A stretch of DNA of 64,000 nt from Collinsella sp. (lineage in GTDB: Bacteria; Actinomycetota; Coriobacteriia; Coriobacteriales; Coriobacteriaceae): contig JAGZEK010000011.1 of the NCBI GenBank assembly GCA_018368345.1, positions 1 to 64,000 on the forward strand, written 5' to 3'. The notes under the pieces are model-generated. The model was not told where the DNA came from, did no database searches, and was given only the letters and a program-made list of their open reading frames with translations. How positions within the stretch are numbered: the stretch's first letter is position 1; each line of letters starts with the position of its first letter. Below, in pieces: positions 34,920 through 45,577 of the stretch. The translations under genes were made by a program, and so were the position numbers.

Positions 34920-37900
34920 ATGGCAAACTACAGTCCACAGCACTTTGAGCCTCGGGCCAAGGCCGTCAACGTCAAGGGCGTTGCCAACCGCGCCGTCGCA
35001 ACCGTTTTGACGGCGGGCCTCATCGCTCAGCCGCTCATGTCGCCGCTGGCGGCAATCGCCGCACCGTCAACCGGTAACGGCGATTCTGTTCAGGGGGGGG
35101 GGTAGTTCTGTAGAGAATACCGTTGCCGCCGGTAACCAAGCGGTCGTAAAGACGGCTGCCCAGCTGGCCGAGGAGTCGGCAAAGCAGCTCAAGGACGCTC
35201 AGGCCGCCTACGATGCCGCCCAGAAGAAGGCCGACGCGGCGGGCCAGTCTCAAAAGCAGGCGCAGCAGCAAAAGAATCAGGCCTCGCAGGCCGTGACCGA
35301 TAACGCCGCCGAGCAGAACGAGGCCGAGGTAGCCGCGCTTCAGGAGAAGATCGACGAGCTTAAGGCAGCCGTCGAAAAGACCGAGCAGCAGCAGAAGAAG
35401 CTGGGCGACCTGAACGATCGGCTCGAACAGGCCAACAAGAGTGTCGAGGATAAGACCCAGGCGCTCAAGGACGCCAAGGCAAAGCAGGATGAGGCCAAGA
35501 AGGCCCTCGATGATGCCCAGGCCAAGCTCGAGGCCATGGGTATGGACGAGTACGAGGCCGCCAAGAAGGCCGTCGAGGACGCGCAGGCAAAGCTCGATGA
35601 CGCCAATAAGGCCGTTACTACTGCACAGGCCAATCTGGACCAGGCCAAGGCTGCCGAGGCCAGCGCCCAGCAGGAAAAGCAGAATACCGAGGCGGCTTTG
35701 ACGACTGCCCAGGCCAAGAAGCAGGAGACTGCCGCTGCTCTCGCAGCCGCAACCACCGCGCGCGATAATGCCCAGCAGAAGTTCAACCAGGCGCAGGCCG
35801 CGCTCGATGCTGCCGTCTCGGGTACGGGTGTTGACCTGAGTGCGCTTGAGACCGCCAAGAAAGCTGCTGCTGGTGAGCTCAAGACCGCGCAGGCGGAGCT
35901 CAATGCCGCGACGGATGCCGACGCCACCGCACAGACAAATCTGCAGGCCGCCCAGGCTGCCGTCGCTGCCGCGCAGGAGAAGGCCAACGCCGCCAACGCC
36001 GCTGTGGCATCTGCCCAGTCTGCATATGATGCGGTAAGCAAGGAGTACAACGCCGCCGTCAGCAAGCGCGACGCCGCGAAGTCGGCATACGAGCAGGCCC
36101 AGCAGACCGAAGCCGACAAGAAGGCGGAGTACGACCGACTCGTCGAGGTCCGTCAGCAGAAGCGCAGCGAGTGGGAGGCGGCCTGCGCCGCTTCGAACGC
36201 CGCGGAAAAGGCTTATGACGCTGCTAATGCCCAGGTTGAGGCTCTTGAGCAGCAGATTGCAGACCTAAAGTCCAACATGACCGTTGACCAGGAAGTTATC
36301 AATAAGGGCATGCTCGGCTTTATGGCCTACATCAGCAACAGCAGCGATTTCACCGCCACACAGAAAAAGAACGCCCAGGATGCCGTATCGATGCTGACCG
36401 GTGCTGAGGACAAGGCCGACTGGTATGACCAGTACGTCGATCAGGATATGTCTCGCGACACCAATCCGCTCTCCTTGGAGCAGATGCGCAACGCCCTGAC
36501 ATATCTCGACACCCAGAACAACCTCCGCAAGGCGAACGGTCAGTCGGCGCTCAGCGTCAGCCTCCGTATGACTGCGGCAGCCGCCCTTAATACATCATAT
36601 TCATCGAACATCTGGGGACACTCGAACTGCTACTTCGACAACGGTGAAAACCTTGCTGGCGGAGGCGGCGCATATACCGGCGGCGAGACCGAGGATACCC
36701 TCGGCTGGCCCTATACCGGTCTCTACACCCAGGAGAAAAAGGCGTTCGATAAGTACGTCGAGCAGTATGGTGACGCACTTGGAAGCCATCGATATGATTC
36801 CTACTATATCTACCAGCACTACAACAGCATCTACCATGAGTGCGGGCATTATCTCAACATTATCGATGCCGGTACGAAGGCTATCGGCATCGCGACCGGT
36901 AGCGGCAAGAATACCGATTCCGAGGTAACCATCTTCGATTACAGCGATGATGACACGCAGGCTGATTTCACTGTCTCCGAGTTCAAGAAGCTCCTCAACG
37001 ACTACATCGATTCCGCCTACAATGCGGGCGGCACGCAGGCGCAGAAGGCGCAGCTCAAGGAGCTCCAGGGCAAGCTTGCCGAGGCGCAGAAGAACTTTGG
37101 AACTACAAGGGAAGCTTACTTCGCAGCTGTAAACGGGCAGGATGCCGCCCAGGACGCTTTCACCGCAGCCGATGCGAACATGAACACCGCCAAGGGCGAG
37201 TACGAGAAGGCTAAGTCCGGCACCGCCGCCGCGAAGACGGCATACGACGCCGCCGAAGCCAAACTCAAGGGTATCGACGTCAAGACGCCCAAGACCAAGC
37301 TCGACGCCGCCAAGAGCGAGGCCGCTACTGCCCAGGCAGCTCTCGATAAGGCAAACGCCACGCTTACTGACAGCAAGACGAAGGCAGCCGATGCCGCTGC
37401 TCACAAGGCGAAGGCTCGCAGCGCCCGCGATGCCGCCAAGGCAAAGTCCGATCAGGCCAATGAGGCGTATGACAACGCCACGGCTTCGGTCAAGGACCTT
37501 GCCGCCAAGTGCGATGCCGCCAAGACGGATCTTGCGAACAAGCAGGGCACGCTTAACGATGCCAAGAAGGCCGACGACACTGCCCAGGCTGGCGTTGACA
37601 AGGCTCAGGTCGCAGATGTGCACGCCGCGACCGCTCTTTCGGGCGCCAAGCAGGCAGTTGCCGCCAAGACGCGGGCCCTGTCCGACGCACAGGCGAAGGC
37701 CAAGGCCGCCGAGGACGAGCTTGCCACCGCAAACAAGGCCTTCGAGCGCTTCGCCGGTGCCCAGAAGGCGGTCGACGACGCCAAGGCCGCCTATGACGCT
37801 GCCGTCGCCGGTGTCGCCGATGCCCAGAAGCAGCTCGAGGCCGCCAACGAAGCCGTCGTCGATGCGAACCTCGAGATCGTCAAGGCCAAGGCCGAGCTTG

Positions 37901-38376
37901 CCAATGACGAGGCGCTCAAGGCCGATCTTGAGGCTGTCGACCACAAGGCATCCCTTGCCGCGGGCACGACGGGCAACGAGAAGCTGGTCAAGCTGAACGC
38001 TGCCTACGCTCGCTATAAGGCCGCCGTCGATGCCGCCGCTGGCCTCAAGGCCGCTCTGAGCGATGCCGATGCCAAGCTGTCCGATGCCAACGACGCCTAT
38101 GCCGCCGCGCTTGCCGAGCTTGGCGATGCCAAGGATGCCCTGGCTGCCGCGCAGGCCGAGTACGACAAGTATCATCCCAAGGCTGAGCCGCAGGCCAAGC
38201 CTCAGGTTGCGCAGGCTGCTGCAAAGGCCCCCGTTGCCAAGAAACAGGCCGCGCCTGCCGCGCTCGCCCAGACCGGTGATGACTCTGCGCTTGCGGGCGA
38301 GGTCTTCGTTATCGGCGGTATTACGCTCGTGGCTGCGGGCGTGACGCTGGGCGATCGTCGTCGCAAGCAGATGTAG
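34920..38376 (+). CDS. Sortase-anchored coiled-coil/CAP surface protein, out of frame at a G10 tract
   Basis: Start 34920 (AAGGGAG box). The signal peptide (AVATVLTAGLIAQPLMSPLAAIAA) is followed by GNGDSVQGGG and a stop at 35103, caused by ten G (35093-35102). With nine G the frame continues (GGGSSVENTVAAGN) for 1151 aa. Mature layout: Ala/Lys/Gln-rich coiled coil (~65-460), CAP/SCP-like domain (~515-690: GENLAGGGG, YHECGHYLNII), second coiled coil (~710-1090), and a C-terminal LAQTG sorting motif, hydrophobic span and RRRKQM tail. Probable phase-variable adhesin or wall protein; slippage is inferred. Confidence 0.88.
35093..35102 (+). repeat. Poly-G tract (10 G), candidate phase-variation switch
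   Basis: Ten consecutive G, about 58 codons into the surface-protein gene, right after the signal peptide. Nine (or twelve) G would give the full-length protein; ten gives an early stop. Confidence 0.85.
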
Positions 38377-38444
38377 CGTTTCGGGCGTAGATTCTGCAAA
38401 CGAACTTCGGTTCATAGCAGGAACGCTTCGATAGCAAAACCGAT

Positions 38445-38487
38445 AAGGCCGGCGCGCTGTTAAACGCAGTACGCCGGCCTTTCTTTG
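38445..38487 (+). terminator. Terminator of the surface-protein gene
   Basis: AAGGCCGGCG (38445-38454) pairs with CGCCGGCCTT (38472-38481), then TCTTTGT. Confidence 0.85.
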
Positions 38488-38497
38488 TGTTGGTATC

Positions 38498-38537
38498 AAA
38501 AAGCCCGGTCGGTAGCCGCGAAAGCTACCGACCGGGC
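38498..38537 (-). terminator. Terminator of the OPT transporter gene
   Basis: GCCCGGTCGGTAGC (38503-38516) pairs perfectly with 38524-38537; on the minus strand TTTTTGATACC follows. Confidence 0.9.
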
Positions 38538-38578
38538 AAATCGTAGGCAATATGGTTGCTGTCGAGCAGCTGCTCAGC

Positions 38579-40282
38579 TTAGCCCAGCAGGCTTAAGCCC
38601 ACGGAGACAAACGCCAGGATAACGCCGACGATGGACTCGCCGCCCAGCAGGCCGCTGGCAACGACCAGACCCTGTTCCTGGAAGGCGGCGTCCTTGGCAG
38701 CCCTCTCCTCGTCAGAAAGACCAGCGGTGGCGTCGCGGTGGGCAGACCACTTGTCGTAGGCGAGCTTGACGCAGGAGCCCAGGAATGCCGTGAGTGACAT
38801 GTAGAACGGCAGGTACACGCCCAGGCCGATCATCATGGCCGGAATGCCGAGCCAGTACATGACGATGCCGGCGATAAAGCCGCCAACGAACCACGGCACG
38901 CTCGGGATGCCCGAGACCATGGTGGCGACCACACTTGCCTGCGCGGCAACAAAGCTCTTGTCGGGGCCAAAGGCGTCCGGGCCATAGGCGGTGACGAGCG
39001 CGACCATGACGGCTGCGGCGACCAGGGCGCCCACGATGCCGCCAATGGCTTGGCCGATCCACTGCGCACGCGGGTTGGTGCCCAGCACGGCGCCAGCCTT
39101 AAAGTCGTTCATGACGTCGCCCGCAAGGCCGCACGCTACGGCCACGATGCCGGCGATAAAGAACAGCTTGACCTGAGCGAGCTGCGCGAAGGCGGCAACG
39201 ATGAGCATGACGATGAGGCCAAAGATCTCCATGGGGTCGATGCCCGTCTGGCCACAGCTCTGTGCGCTCATGATGGTGGTGACAAAGGTGAACAGCGTGA
39301 CGATGACGGCCGGAACGGGGCCAAGGTCGAGCGCGATGGCGATGATCACGGCGATGGCGGCAGCGCCCAGGCCGATGATGCCGGCGTCGAGCTTAAGGGA
39401 GCCCGAGATAAGCGATTGCTCGTCGGTGTCGGTGGAGCTGTCGGCGGCAAGACCGCGGACGATGCCAGCGACCTGCGGCAGGATGTCCTTGAGGACGACG
39501 GCGACGCCAAAGCCCATCATGAGGCCCATACCCAGGGACTTAACAATGCCCTGTGCGGTCATAACGTCAAACAGACCGGCAGCGGTGCCGCCGACAATGA
39601 TGCCAAAGTTGCCCAGCAGCGCGCCGGCAAACCAGAACGCGACGGGGGCGAAGCCCACCAAAAAGCCGATGGACAGCAACATGGGCGAGTTGTAGATGGC
39701 AAAGGTCACGCCGGGGATATTGAGCGTGCACAGCATGCTGGGAACCACGCCCAGGGCGTCGCGCAGCACGCTATAGATGCCGGCGATGGCCATGGAGCCA
39801 AAGAGCTGCTTGCCGGTCTTGCCGCCGGCCTCGGTAGCACGCAGGGTTTGAGCTGCGGCGTTGCCGGTGGGGAACTCAAGCGCGGCGTCCACGATAAAGT
39901 GACGGTGGATGAGTGCTGTCGCCAGAAGGCCCAAGATGGTGCCGGCGAGTGCCACGATAAACATGTCGAGCCAGCTGATCTGGTCGGCATAGCCCAGCAT
40001 CCAGGCGCCCGGGATGGTAAACGCCAGACCGCCGGCGACCATGGCGCCTGCGGACATGATGGTGTGGGTGACGTTTGCCTCGTTGAGGCTGGCGTTGCCC
40101 ATGAGCTTAAGGAAGAACAGCGAAATGACGGCAGCGAAAATGATCGGCCAGGGGAGCGCACCCATCTTGAGGGCGGTATAGGCCGAGCTTGCCGTGATGA
40201 TCACGCAGCCAAGGACGCCGATGACGACGCCGCGCAGCGTGAGTTGCCCGCGCATCGAAGCGCGGTTCGAGGGATTGCTCAT
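38579..40282 (-). CDS. OPT-family oligopeptide transporter
   Basis: 567-aa cytoplasmic-membrane importer with about 14-16 hydrophobic segments. Family features: GVVIGVLGCVIITASSAYTALKMGALPWPIIFAAVIS near the N-terminus, NEANVTHTIMSAGA, ALEFPTGNAAAQTLRA and the C-terminal GLLGGESIVGVILAF. OPT proteins take up oligopeptides or metal-peptide chelates by proton symport; the exact substrate is unknown. Single gene, divergent from coaX. Confidence 0.92.
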   Translation of the reverse strand: MSNPSNRASMRGQLTLRGVVIGVLGCVIITASSAYTALKMGALPWPIIFAAVISLFFLKLMGNASLNEANVTHTIMSAGAMVAGGLAFTIPGAWMLGYADQISWLDMFIVALAGTILGLLATALIHRHFIVDAALEFPTGNAAAQTLRATEAGGKTGKQLFGSMAIAGIYSVLRDALGVVPSMLCTLNIPGVTFAIYNSPMLLSIGFLVGFAPVAFWFAGALLGNFGIIVGGTAAGLFDVMTAQGIVKSLGMGLMMGFGVAVVLKDILPQVAGIVRGLAADSSTDTDEQSLISGSLKLDAGIIGLGAAAIAVIIAIALDLGPVPAVIVTLFTFVTTIMSAQSCGQTGIDPMEIFGLIVMLIVAAFAQLAQVKLFFIAGIVAVACGLAGDVMNDFKAGAVLGTNPRAQWIGQAIGGIVGALVAAAVMVALVTAYGPDAFGPDKSFVAAQASVVATMVSGIPSVPWFVGGFIAGIVMYWLGIPAMMIGLGVYLPFYMSLTAFLGSCVKLAYDKWSAHRDATAGLSDEERAAKDAAFQEQGLVVASGLLGGESIVGVILAFVSVGLSLLG

Positions 40283-40474
40283 ATAAAACTCCTTTGCGTA
40301 TATCCGCTTCCCCCGGGAGCGCCGTTACGGATACGGCGCGGGAAGTCGGGTTACCAAGGGCCGCCGCGTGAGCTCGCGCGCGACCGCGCACCAGTATAGC
40401 CGCAAGCTAGTCATTTTGGGATGACTGGTTTAGGTAGGCGATATACTGCTGGGCAGACGAAAGGAGCGCCGACG

Positions 40475-41326
40475 ATGCTTAATGGGTGCGCATACATATT
40501 GACGGTCGACGTGGGTAACACGTTCATTCGCTTTGGTCTGTTTGCCGAGGATTCGGCCGCGGCGCAGGAATGTCCGCTTGCGACGTGCGAGATCACCACG
40601 CCGTCGAGCATCACGGCAGACGAGGTGCGCATGCGTCTCGTGCAGGTCATGGCCGCACTGGCGGCCGATGCGGGCATGCCGGGTGCGCTTGTGCCCGCGG
40701 CTGCCGTGCTGAGCTGCGTGGTCCCGGCGCTCGAGCGCCCGTGGAAGGTAGCGCTTTCCCGTACCTGTACGGGGCGCGTGCTCACCGTAGGGCCGGGACT
40801 TAAGACCGGCATGCCCGTGCACTACGATGACCCGGCCGAGATCGGCCCCGACCGCATCGCCGATGCCGTGGCGGCCCGCGCCGTCTACGGCTCGCCGTGC
40901 ATCGTGATCGACCTGGGCACGACGACCAATATCGAGGTCATCGACGCGCGCGGCACCTTTGTCGGCGGCGTTATCGCGCCGGGGCTGGCCCTCGGCGCCC
41001 GCTCGCTCTCGGCGGCAGCAGCGCGCCTACCCCAGGTTGAGCCCTCGGCGCCGACGCACGTCATCGGCCGCAACACGCGCGAGGCCATGCGCTCGGGTGT
41101 GGTTTTGGGCGAGGTGGCGCGCATCGACGGCATGCTCGACATGGTGCTTGCCGAGATGCGTGCGACCAAGGCCGCGGGGGAAGGCAGCGTGCCCATCGTC
41201 ATTACTGGCGACGATGCCGAGGCGCTTGCGGCGCTGGTCGGCCATAGCCTGACGGTCGACGATGCGCTGACGCTGCGGGGTCTCGCCGAGCTCTACCACA
41301 TCAATCAAAAGCCCCGCCGCGCGTAG
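40475..41326 (+). CDS. coaX: Type III pantothenate kinase
   Basis: Phosphorylates pantothenate, the first step of coenzyme A synthesis. 283 aa, ASKHA fold. ATG 40475 (MLNGCAYILTVD) has AAAGGAGC upstream. Motifs: phosphate-1 DVGNTFIRFGLF, pantothenate site GPDRIADAVAA, phosphate-2 DLGTTTNIEVID, and GGVIAPGLALGARSL. A C-terminal hairpin overlaps the gene end. It is followed at 41409 by dCMP deaminase in the same direction. Confidence 0.93.
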   Translation: MLNGCAYILTVDVGNTFIRFGLFAEDSAAAQECPLATCEITTPSSITADEVRMRLVQVMAALAADAGMPGALVPAAAVLSCVVPALERPWKVALSRTCTGRVLTVGPGLKTGMPVHYDDPAEIGPDRIADAVAARAVYGSPCIVIDLGTTTNIEVIDARGTFVGGVIAPGLALGARSLSAAAARLPQVEPSAPTHVIGRNTREAMRSGVVLGEVARIDGMLDMVLAEMRATKAAGEGSVPIVITGDDAEALAALVGHSLTVDDALTLRGLAELYHINQKPRRA

Positions 41327-41408
41327 GGCGAGGGGCTGGTGGGATAAGCGCCCCTACCTTTCACCTGCTACAATGGGTCAAAATGTTGCGATTACGGAGG
41401 TGTCTGCC

Positions 41409-41933
41409 ATGTCGGACGATCTTCATCAAACCGCGTCGGGCAAGCGCCGCGACGTCATTAGCTGGGATGAGTTCTTTATGAGCGTGGCCATCGCCGCGCA
41501 GCGCCGCAGTAAGGACCCCAACACGCAGGTGGGCGCGTGCATCGCCAACACCAACCACCGCATCCTTTCGGTGGGCTACAACGGTACGCCCTCGGCACTC
41601 AACGACGACTTTTTCCCGTGGGGCACGAGCGACGACCCGTTGCAGGATAAGCACAACTACGTGGTGCATGCCGAGGCCAACGCCGTGCTCAACTACCGCG
41701 GCTCGCTCAAAGACCTTGAGGGTTCCACGGTCTACGTCACGCTGTTTCCGTGCCACGACTGCGCCAAGATCCTGGCACAGGTGGGTGTGGGCGAGGTCGT
41801 CTACCTGGACAATAAGTATGCCGACACCGATGACGGCCGTATCAGCCGCCGCATTCTCGACTCCTGCGGCATCAGCTACCGCCAGGTCATCGTCGATGTC
41901 CAGATTGGTACCGGGGGACAAGCTCAGCAGTAG
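41409..41933 (+). CDS. dCMP deaminase / ComE-like cytidylate deaminase
   Basis: 174-aa zinc deaminase converting dCMP to dUMP for dTTP synthesis. ATG 41409 (MSDDLHQT) has GGAGGTG upstream. Zinc and catalytic motif HAEANAVLNYRG plus PCHDCAKIL; substrate loop GYNGTPSALNDDFFPWG. The length fits the family. GSTVYVTLFPCHDC is diagnostic. Confidence 0.92.
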   Translation: MSDDLHQTASGKRRDVISWDEFFMSVAIAAQRRSKDPNTQVGACIANTNHRILSVGYNGTPSALNDDFFPWGTSDDPLQDKHNYVVHAEANAVLNYRGSLKDLEGSTVYVTLFPCHDCAKILAQVGVGEVVYLDNKYADTDDGRISRRILDSCGISYRQVIVDVQIGTGGQAQQ

Positions 41934-42103
41934 CGCGTGCCAACGCCGGCTGGCGGCAAAACATCCAAAAGAGCCCCGTCCCAAATTGACTACTCGTGAA
42001 AGTCGCGTCTGCGCGCATGGACGGCTCGTGAGCGGGTACATGGCTGTAGTAACATAGCTTCTGTCTGCGGGCGTGCCCGCGTTATTGTGAGAAAGGAGCC
42101 CCT

Positions 42104-42382
42104 GTGGCTGTTAACGAAGAGCTGCTTAAGAAGGTTCTTGAAGAGATCCGCCCCAACCTGCAGGCCGACGGCGGCGATATGGAGTATGTGGGCGTCGACG
42201 ACGAGGGCGTCGTCAAGCTGGAGCTGCAGGGCGCCTGCGCCGGCTGCCCCATGAGCTCGCTAACCCTTTCCATGGGTATCGAGCGCATCCTGAAGGAGCA
42301 TGTGCCCGGCGTTACCCGCGTTGAGCAGGTCAATGCTTCCGGCGAGGCAGAGGACCTGTACGACGAGTACGCGCCGTTCTAA
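42104..42382 (+). CDS. NifU-like iron-sulfur scaffold (Nfu domain)
   Basis: 92-aa protein consisting of a single Nfu domain: LEEIRPNLQADGGDMEYV and the Fe-S cysteines CAGCPMSSLTL. GTG start preceded by GAAAGGAG. Probably binds and transfers 4Fe-4S clusters to apoproteins, relevant to the many Fe-S enzymes such as the radical SAM and dehydratase proteins in this window. Confidence 0.92.
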   Translation: MAVNEELLKKVLEEIRPNLQADGGDMEYVGVDDEGVVKLELQGACAGCPMSSLTLSMGIERILKEHVPGVTRVEQVNASGEAEDLYDEYAPF

Positions 42383-42491
42383 GCTGCGAAAGCTGCGGAC
42401 GGCATACTCCGCATAGACGTTACGCCCAAATATGCAGCTGCGAGCGCAAGGCCCGCGGCCGCATTTGTATGTAGGGAGTAGGAGGGTCGAC

Positions 42492-43313
42492 ATGCTCAAC
42501 GACTTCTACCATATGCTTGATCCCGTCGCGATTTCGGCGGGGCCCATCACCATCTACTGGTACGGCTTGGCCTATGTGGTCGGCGCCCTGCTCACGGCGG
42601 TTGTCATGTACCGCACGCAGCGTCGCTGGGGTTTTAACATCACGATTGATGACCTGACGAGTGTCGTGGTCGGCGTGGTCTTTGGCCTCATTATCGGTGC
42701 GCGCCTGTTCTACGTCGTCTTTTACGGTGCTGGCTACTACTGGGCGCACCCGCTCGAGATCTTTGCCACCAACGAGGGCGGCATGAGCTTCCATGGCGGC
42801 TTGGTGGGCGGCATTATCGGCGGCATCATCGTGTGCCGCATGTATAAGCTCGACGCATGGACTTTGGCAGACCTTGCCGTCATAGGCGCGCCGCTGGCCT
42901 TGTGCCTGGGCCGTTGTGCCAACTTTGTCAACGGTGAGCTGTGGGGCAAGCCGACCGATCTGCCATGGGGCGTGGTCTTTGGCGGGACTGCGGGCGATAT
43001 GCCGCGTCATCCCTCCCAGCTCTACGAGGCATTTCTTGAGGGCATCGTGCTCTTCTGCATCCTGCAGGTGCTCAGCCGCAAAAAGCCGCTGCTGCCCCAG
43101 GGCACGTTTATGGGCGCGTTCGTGATGGGTTACGGCATCGTCCGCTTCCTCGTCGAGTTCGTGCGCGTGCCCGACGCCCAGCTGGGCTATCTGCTGGGCG
43201 GCGTCATCACGATGGGTCAGCTGCTGAGCCTTCCGCTCGTTATTGCGGGCCTGGCGCTCGTCATCTTCGCCCGACACCGCAATCGACCCCAGCGCATCTA
43301 CCTCGACGCCTAA
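42492..43313 (+). CDS. lgt: Prolipoprotein diacylglyceryl transferase
   Basis: Transfers diacylglycerol to the lipobox cysteine of prolipoproteins at the membrane. 273 aa, seven membrane segments. ATG 42492 (MLNDFYHML) has AGGAGGG upstream. The signature GRCANFVNGELWGKPTD and the catalytic-region GGMSFHGGLVGG, HPSQLYEAFLEG, are clear. A hairpin of the repeat family at 43312-43350 overlaps the stop and may terminate transcription. Confidence 0.94.
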   Translation: MLNDFYHMLDPVAISAGPITIYWYGLAYVVGALLTAVVMYRTQRRWGFNITIDDLTSVVVGVVFGLIIGARLFYVVFYGAGYYWAHPLEIFATNEGGMSFHGGLVGGIIGGIIVCRMYKLDAWTLADLAVIGAPLALCLGRCANFVNGELWGKPTDLPWGVVFGGTAGDMPRHPSQLYEAFLEGIVLFCILQVLSRKKPLLPQGTFMGAFVMGYGIVRFLVEFVRVPDAQLGYLLGGVITMGQLLSLPLVIAGLALVIFARHRNRPQRIYLDA

Positions 43314-43352
43314 CCACCACAAAGGGGACACAGGCACCTTTGTGGTGGTTTT
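43312..43352 (+). repeat. Hairpin repeat with CCACCACAAAGG arms
   Basis: AACCACCACAAAGG (43312-43325) pairs perfectly with 43337-43350; the loop is GGACACAGGCA. It shares the GGGGACA core with the dispersed family but has different arms, and overlaps the lgt stop. Confidence 0.75.
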
Positions 43353-43389
43353 GCTGAGTTTGATAGGTTTCTAGAAAGGCTTTCGGACT

Positions 43390-45573
43390 GTGAAGGATTC
43401 CGATCTCTCCACAACGGCTGCGCGCGACGCTGCCCGCATCGTCTGGTTTAAGCGCTACCCCGCCAAGCAGACGCTCATCGCATTTCTGCTCGCGCTGTTG
43501 GCGACCACGGCGTTTTCCATCGATCCCGCCCCGGTGTCGAGCAACGCAGTCTTGGCGATTGACCCCAAAGCCTCGGGCATGCTGTACGTGTGCTACGAGG
43601 TGCTCCTCTCGTTTGCCGGCCATACCGACGCGGTCATGCTGCTTGCGCTTGCCTGCCTGCTCACGCTGCCGTTTCGCTACGTGTTCTTTGGCCGTGGCGA
43701 CACCTGGCGCCCATCGATTATTCTGCCGTCGCTGTTTTTCGCCATCTGCATGGTGTTCGGCCGCAGCTACGACCTTATCGACTCGGCCGAGATTGTTCTT
43801 GGCGACAAGGCCCGCATCATCTGCGCCTGGATTGGCGGCGCGGGCTGGATGCTCCTAGCGATCGTGGCCTTCTATCTGGCTTTTGAGTGCCTGGATTGGC
43901 TGAGCTCTCGGCGCATTCCGTTTTCCGAAGCGCACTTTGGCCGCGTATGGCGTGTGGCTCACGCCGTGCTCTCGGTCCATCCCTTTGCCGGGCCCTTCCT
44001 GGTGCTTATGATCGCCTGGGCGCCCACGCTCATCGCTTCGCTGCCCGGCCTTTTTATGGGAGATACGGGTGCGCAGATTCGCCAGTGGTTCAACTATCCC
44101 AATGGCACGAGCGACTACCTGCGCCTGCTCAACCCCAACGTGCTGCTCAACGGGCACCATCCCGTGGTGCACACGGCCATTATCGGCTCGTGCGTTCAGC
44201 TGGGGCTTTCGCTGTTCAACAGCGCTAACGCGGGCCTCATCATCTATACCTGCGCTCAGTTTGTCATCACGGCTGCCTGCATGGCCTATTCCATTTCGTC
44301 GCTGCGCAAACTGGGCGTGAGCCTGCCGGTTCGCGGTACGATCCTGCTGTTCTTTGCGTTTATGCCGATGTTCTCTAACTACGCGGCGTTGCTCACCAAA
44401 GACGTGCTCTTTGCCGACGCGTTTTTGGTGCTGCTGATACAGACCGTCAAGCTCGTGGCATGTGGCTTGCCCCGTCGTGATGCCAATGTCGAGCGAGCGG
44501 GCGAGAAAGCCCCCGTGCTCTTTGCGCGCCACGACTGGCTGTTGCTTGCGCTGGCTGCCATGGGTTCCACGTTTTTGCGCAATGGAGGCCTGGTGTTTCC
44601 CCTGGCGGCATGCGTAATCGCGGCGGCGTTTTGCGCATGGGATGTACATGTCGCTCGTCGTGCGGCTAAGCAGACGGGCACCGCGGTCTCATGCGCCACG
44701 CCGCGCTTCCGCTGGGTTGGCGTCCTCGCGGTGCTCGCACTCTGCCTTGCCTCTAATATGTACTTCACCAAGGTCTTTATGCCGGCGCACGACATCACGC
44801 CTGGTTCCAAGCGCGAAATCCTCTCGATTCCGTTCCAACAGACGGCTCGTTTCGTCCAAAAGCACGACGGCCTCAACTCGGGCGTCAACCCCACGGTAAA
44901 GGAGGACGGCACTATCGTGGAGGCACCCTGCGACGGTTTGGTGACCGACGAGGAGCGCGCCGTGATCGATCGCGTGCTCAAGTACGAGAACCTGGGCCGC
45001 CGCTACAACCCCGACAAGTCCGATGCCGTCAAGAACTGCTTTAACGAGTACGCCTCGCAGGAGGACATCGATGCCTATTTTGAGGTATGGGCTCAGATGT
45101 TTAAGAAGGATCCCGAGTGCTATATTTCGGCGCTTATCAATAACTACTATGGTTATTTTTATCCGAGCGCGCGCGATGCCTGGGTCTACAGCACGGCGCG
45201 TAGTGCCGAGATCATGGCGCGTCCCGACAACCTCAAGTACTTCGACTTCCATCCGGTTGACAGCAACGTGGTGCGCTGGTGCGACCACCTGATCAATTTG
45301 TACCGTGTGGCGGTGCAGCGTGTTCCCTTTATCTCGCTCACCATGAGCTCGGCCACCTATGTGTGGATCATGATCGCCGTGGTGGTCTACTTGCTGCGTC
45401 GTCATTCATGGCGTGCGCTGGCGATCTGGGTGCCGCTGTTGGGCGTGCTCGCTGTGTGCCTGATTGGCCCGTGCAACGGCTCGACTTACATGCGCTACCT
45501 GTATCCGGTCATCGCCTGCATGCCCTTCGCCATCGGCGCCACCGTCACCCGCAGCGACTTCTTCTGGTTCTAA
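43390..45573 (+). CDS. Large polytopic membrane protein (DUF6020-like, GT-C-like fold)
   Basis: 727 aa, GTG start. About 13 membrane segments with a large soluble loop at ~480-615 (HDGLNSGVNPTVKEDGTIVE ... FYPSARDAWVYSTARSAEIM). The topology, and the loops PGLFMGDTGAQIRQWFNY and NPNVLLNGHHPVVHTAIIGS after early segments, resemble lipid-linked glycosyltransferases or flippase-type envelope proteins. A sugar-transfer role at the cell envelope is inferred from topology only. Confidence 0.75.
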   Translation: MKDSDLSTTAARDAARIVWFKRYPAKQTLIAFLLALLATTAFSIDPAPVSSNAVLAIDPKASGMLYVCYEVLLSFAGHTDAVMLLALACLLTLPFRYVFFGRGDTWRPSIILPSLFFAICMVFGRSYDLIDSAEIVLGDKARIICAWIGGAGWMLLAIVAFYLAFECLDWLSSRRIPFSEAHFGRVWRVAHAVLSVHPFAGPFLVLMIAWAPTLIASLPGLFMGDTGAQIRQWFNYPNGTSDYLRLLNPNVLLNGHHPVVHTAIIGSCVQLGLSLFNSANAGLIIYTCAQFVITAACMAYSISSLRKLGVSLPVRGTILLFFAFMPMFSNYAALLTKDVLFADAFLVLLIQTVKLVACGLPRRDANVERAGEKAPVLFARHDWLLLALAAMGSTFLRNGGLVFPLAACVIAAAFCAWDVHVARRAAKQTGTAVSCATPRFRWVGVLAVLALCLASNMYFTKVFMPAHDITPGSKREILSIPFQQTARFVQKHDGLNSGVNPTVKEDGTIVEAPCDGLVTDEERAVIDRVLKYENLGRRYNPDKSDAVKNCFNEYASQEDIDAYFEVWAQMFKKDPECYISALINNYYGYFYPSARDAWVYSTARSAEIMARPDNLKYFDFHPVDSNVVRWCDHLINLYRVAVQRVPFISLTMSSATYVWIMIAVVVYLLRRHSWRALAIWVPLLGVLAVCLIGPCNGSTYMRYLYPVIACMPFAIGATVTRSDFFWF

Positions 45574-45577
45574 CTTG

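Noticed and set aside
39050..40399. 449-codon plus-strand ORF opposite the OPT transporter
   Set aside because: Antisense shadow; His/Asp/Gly-rich and without a start site.
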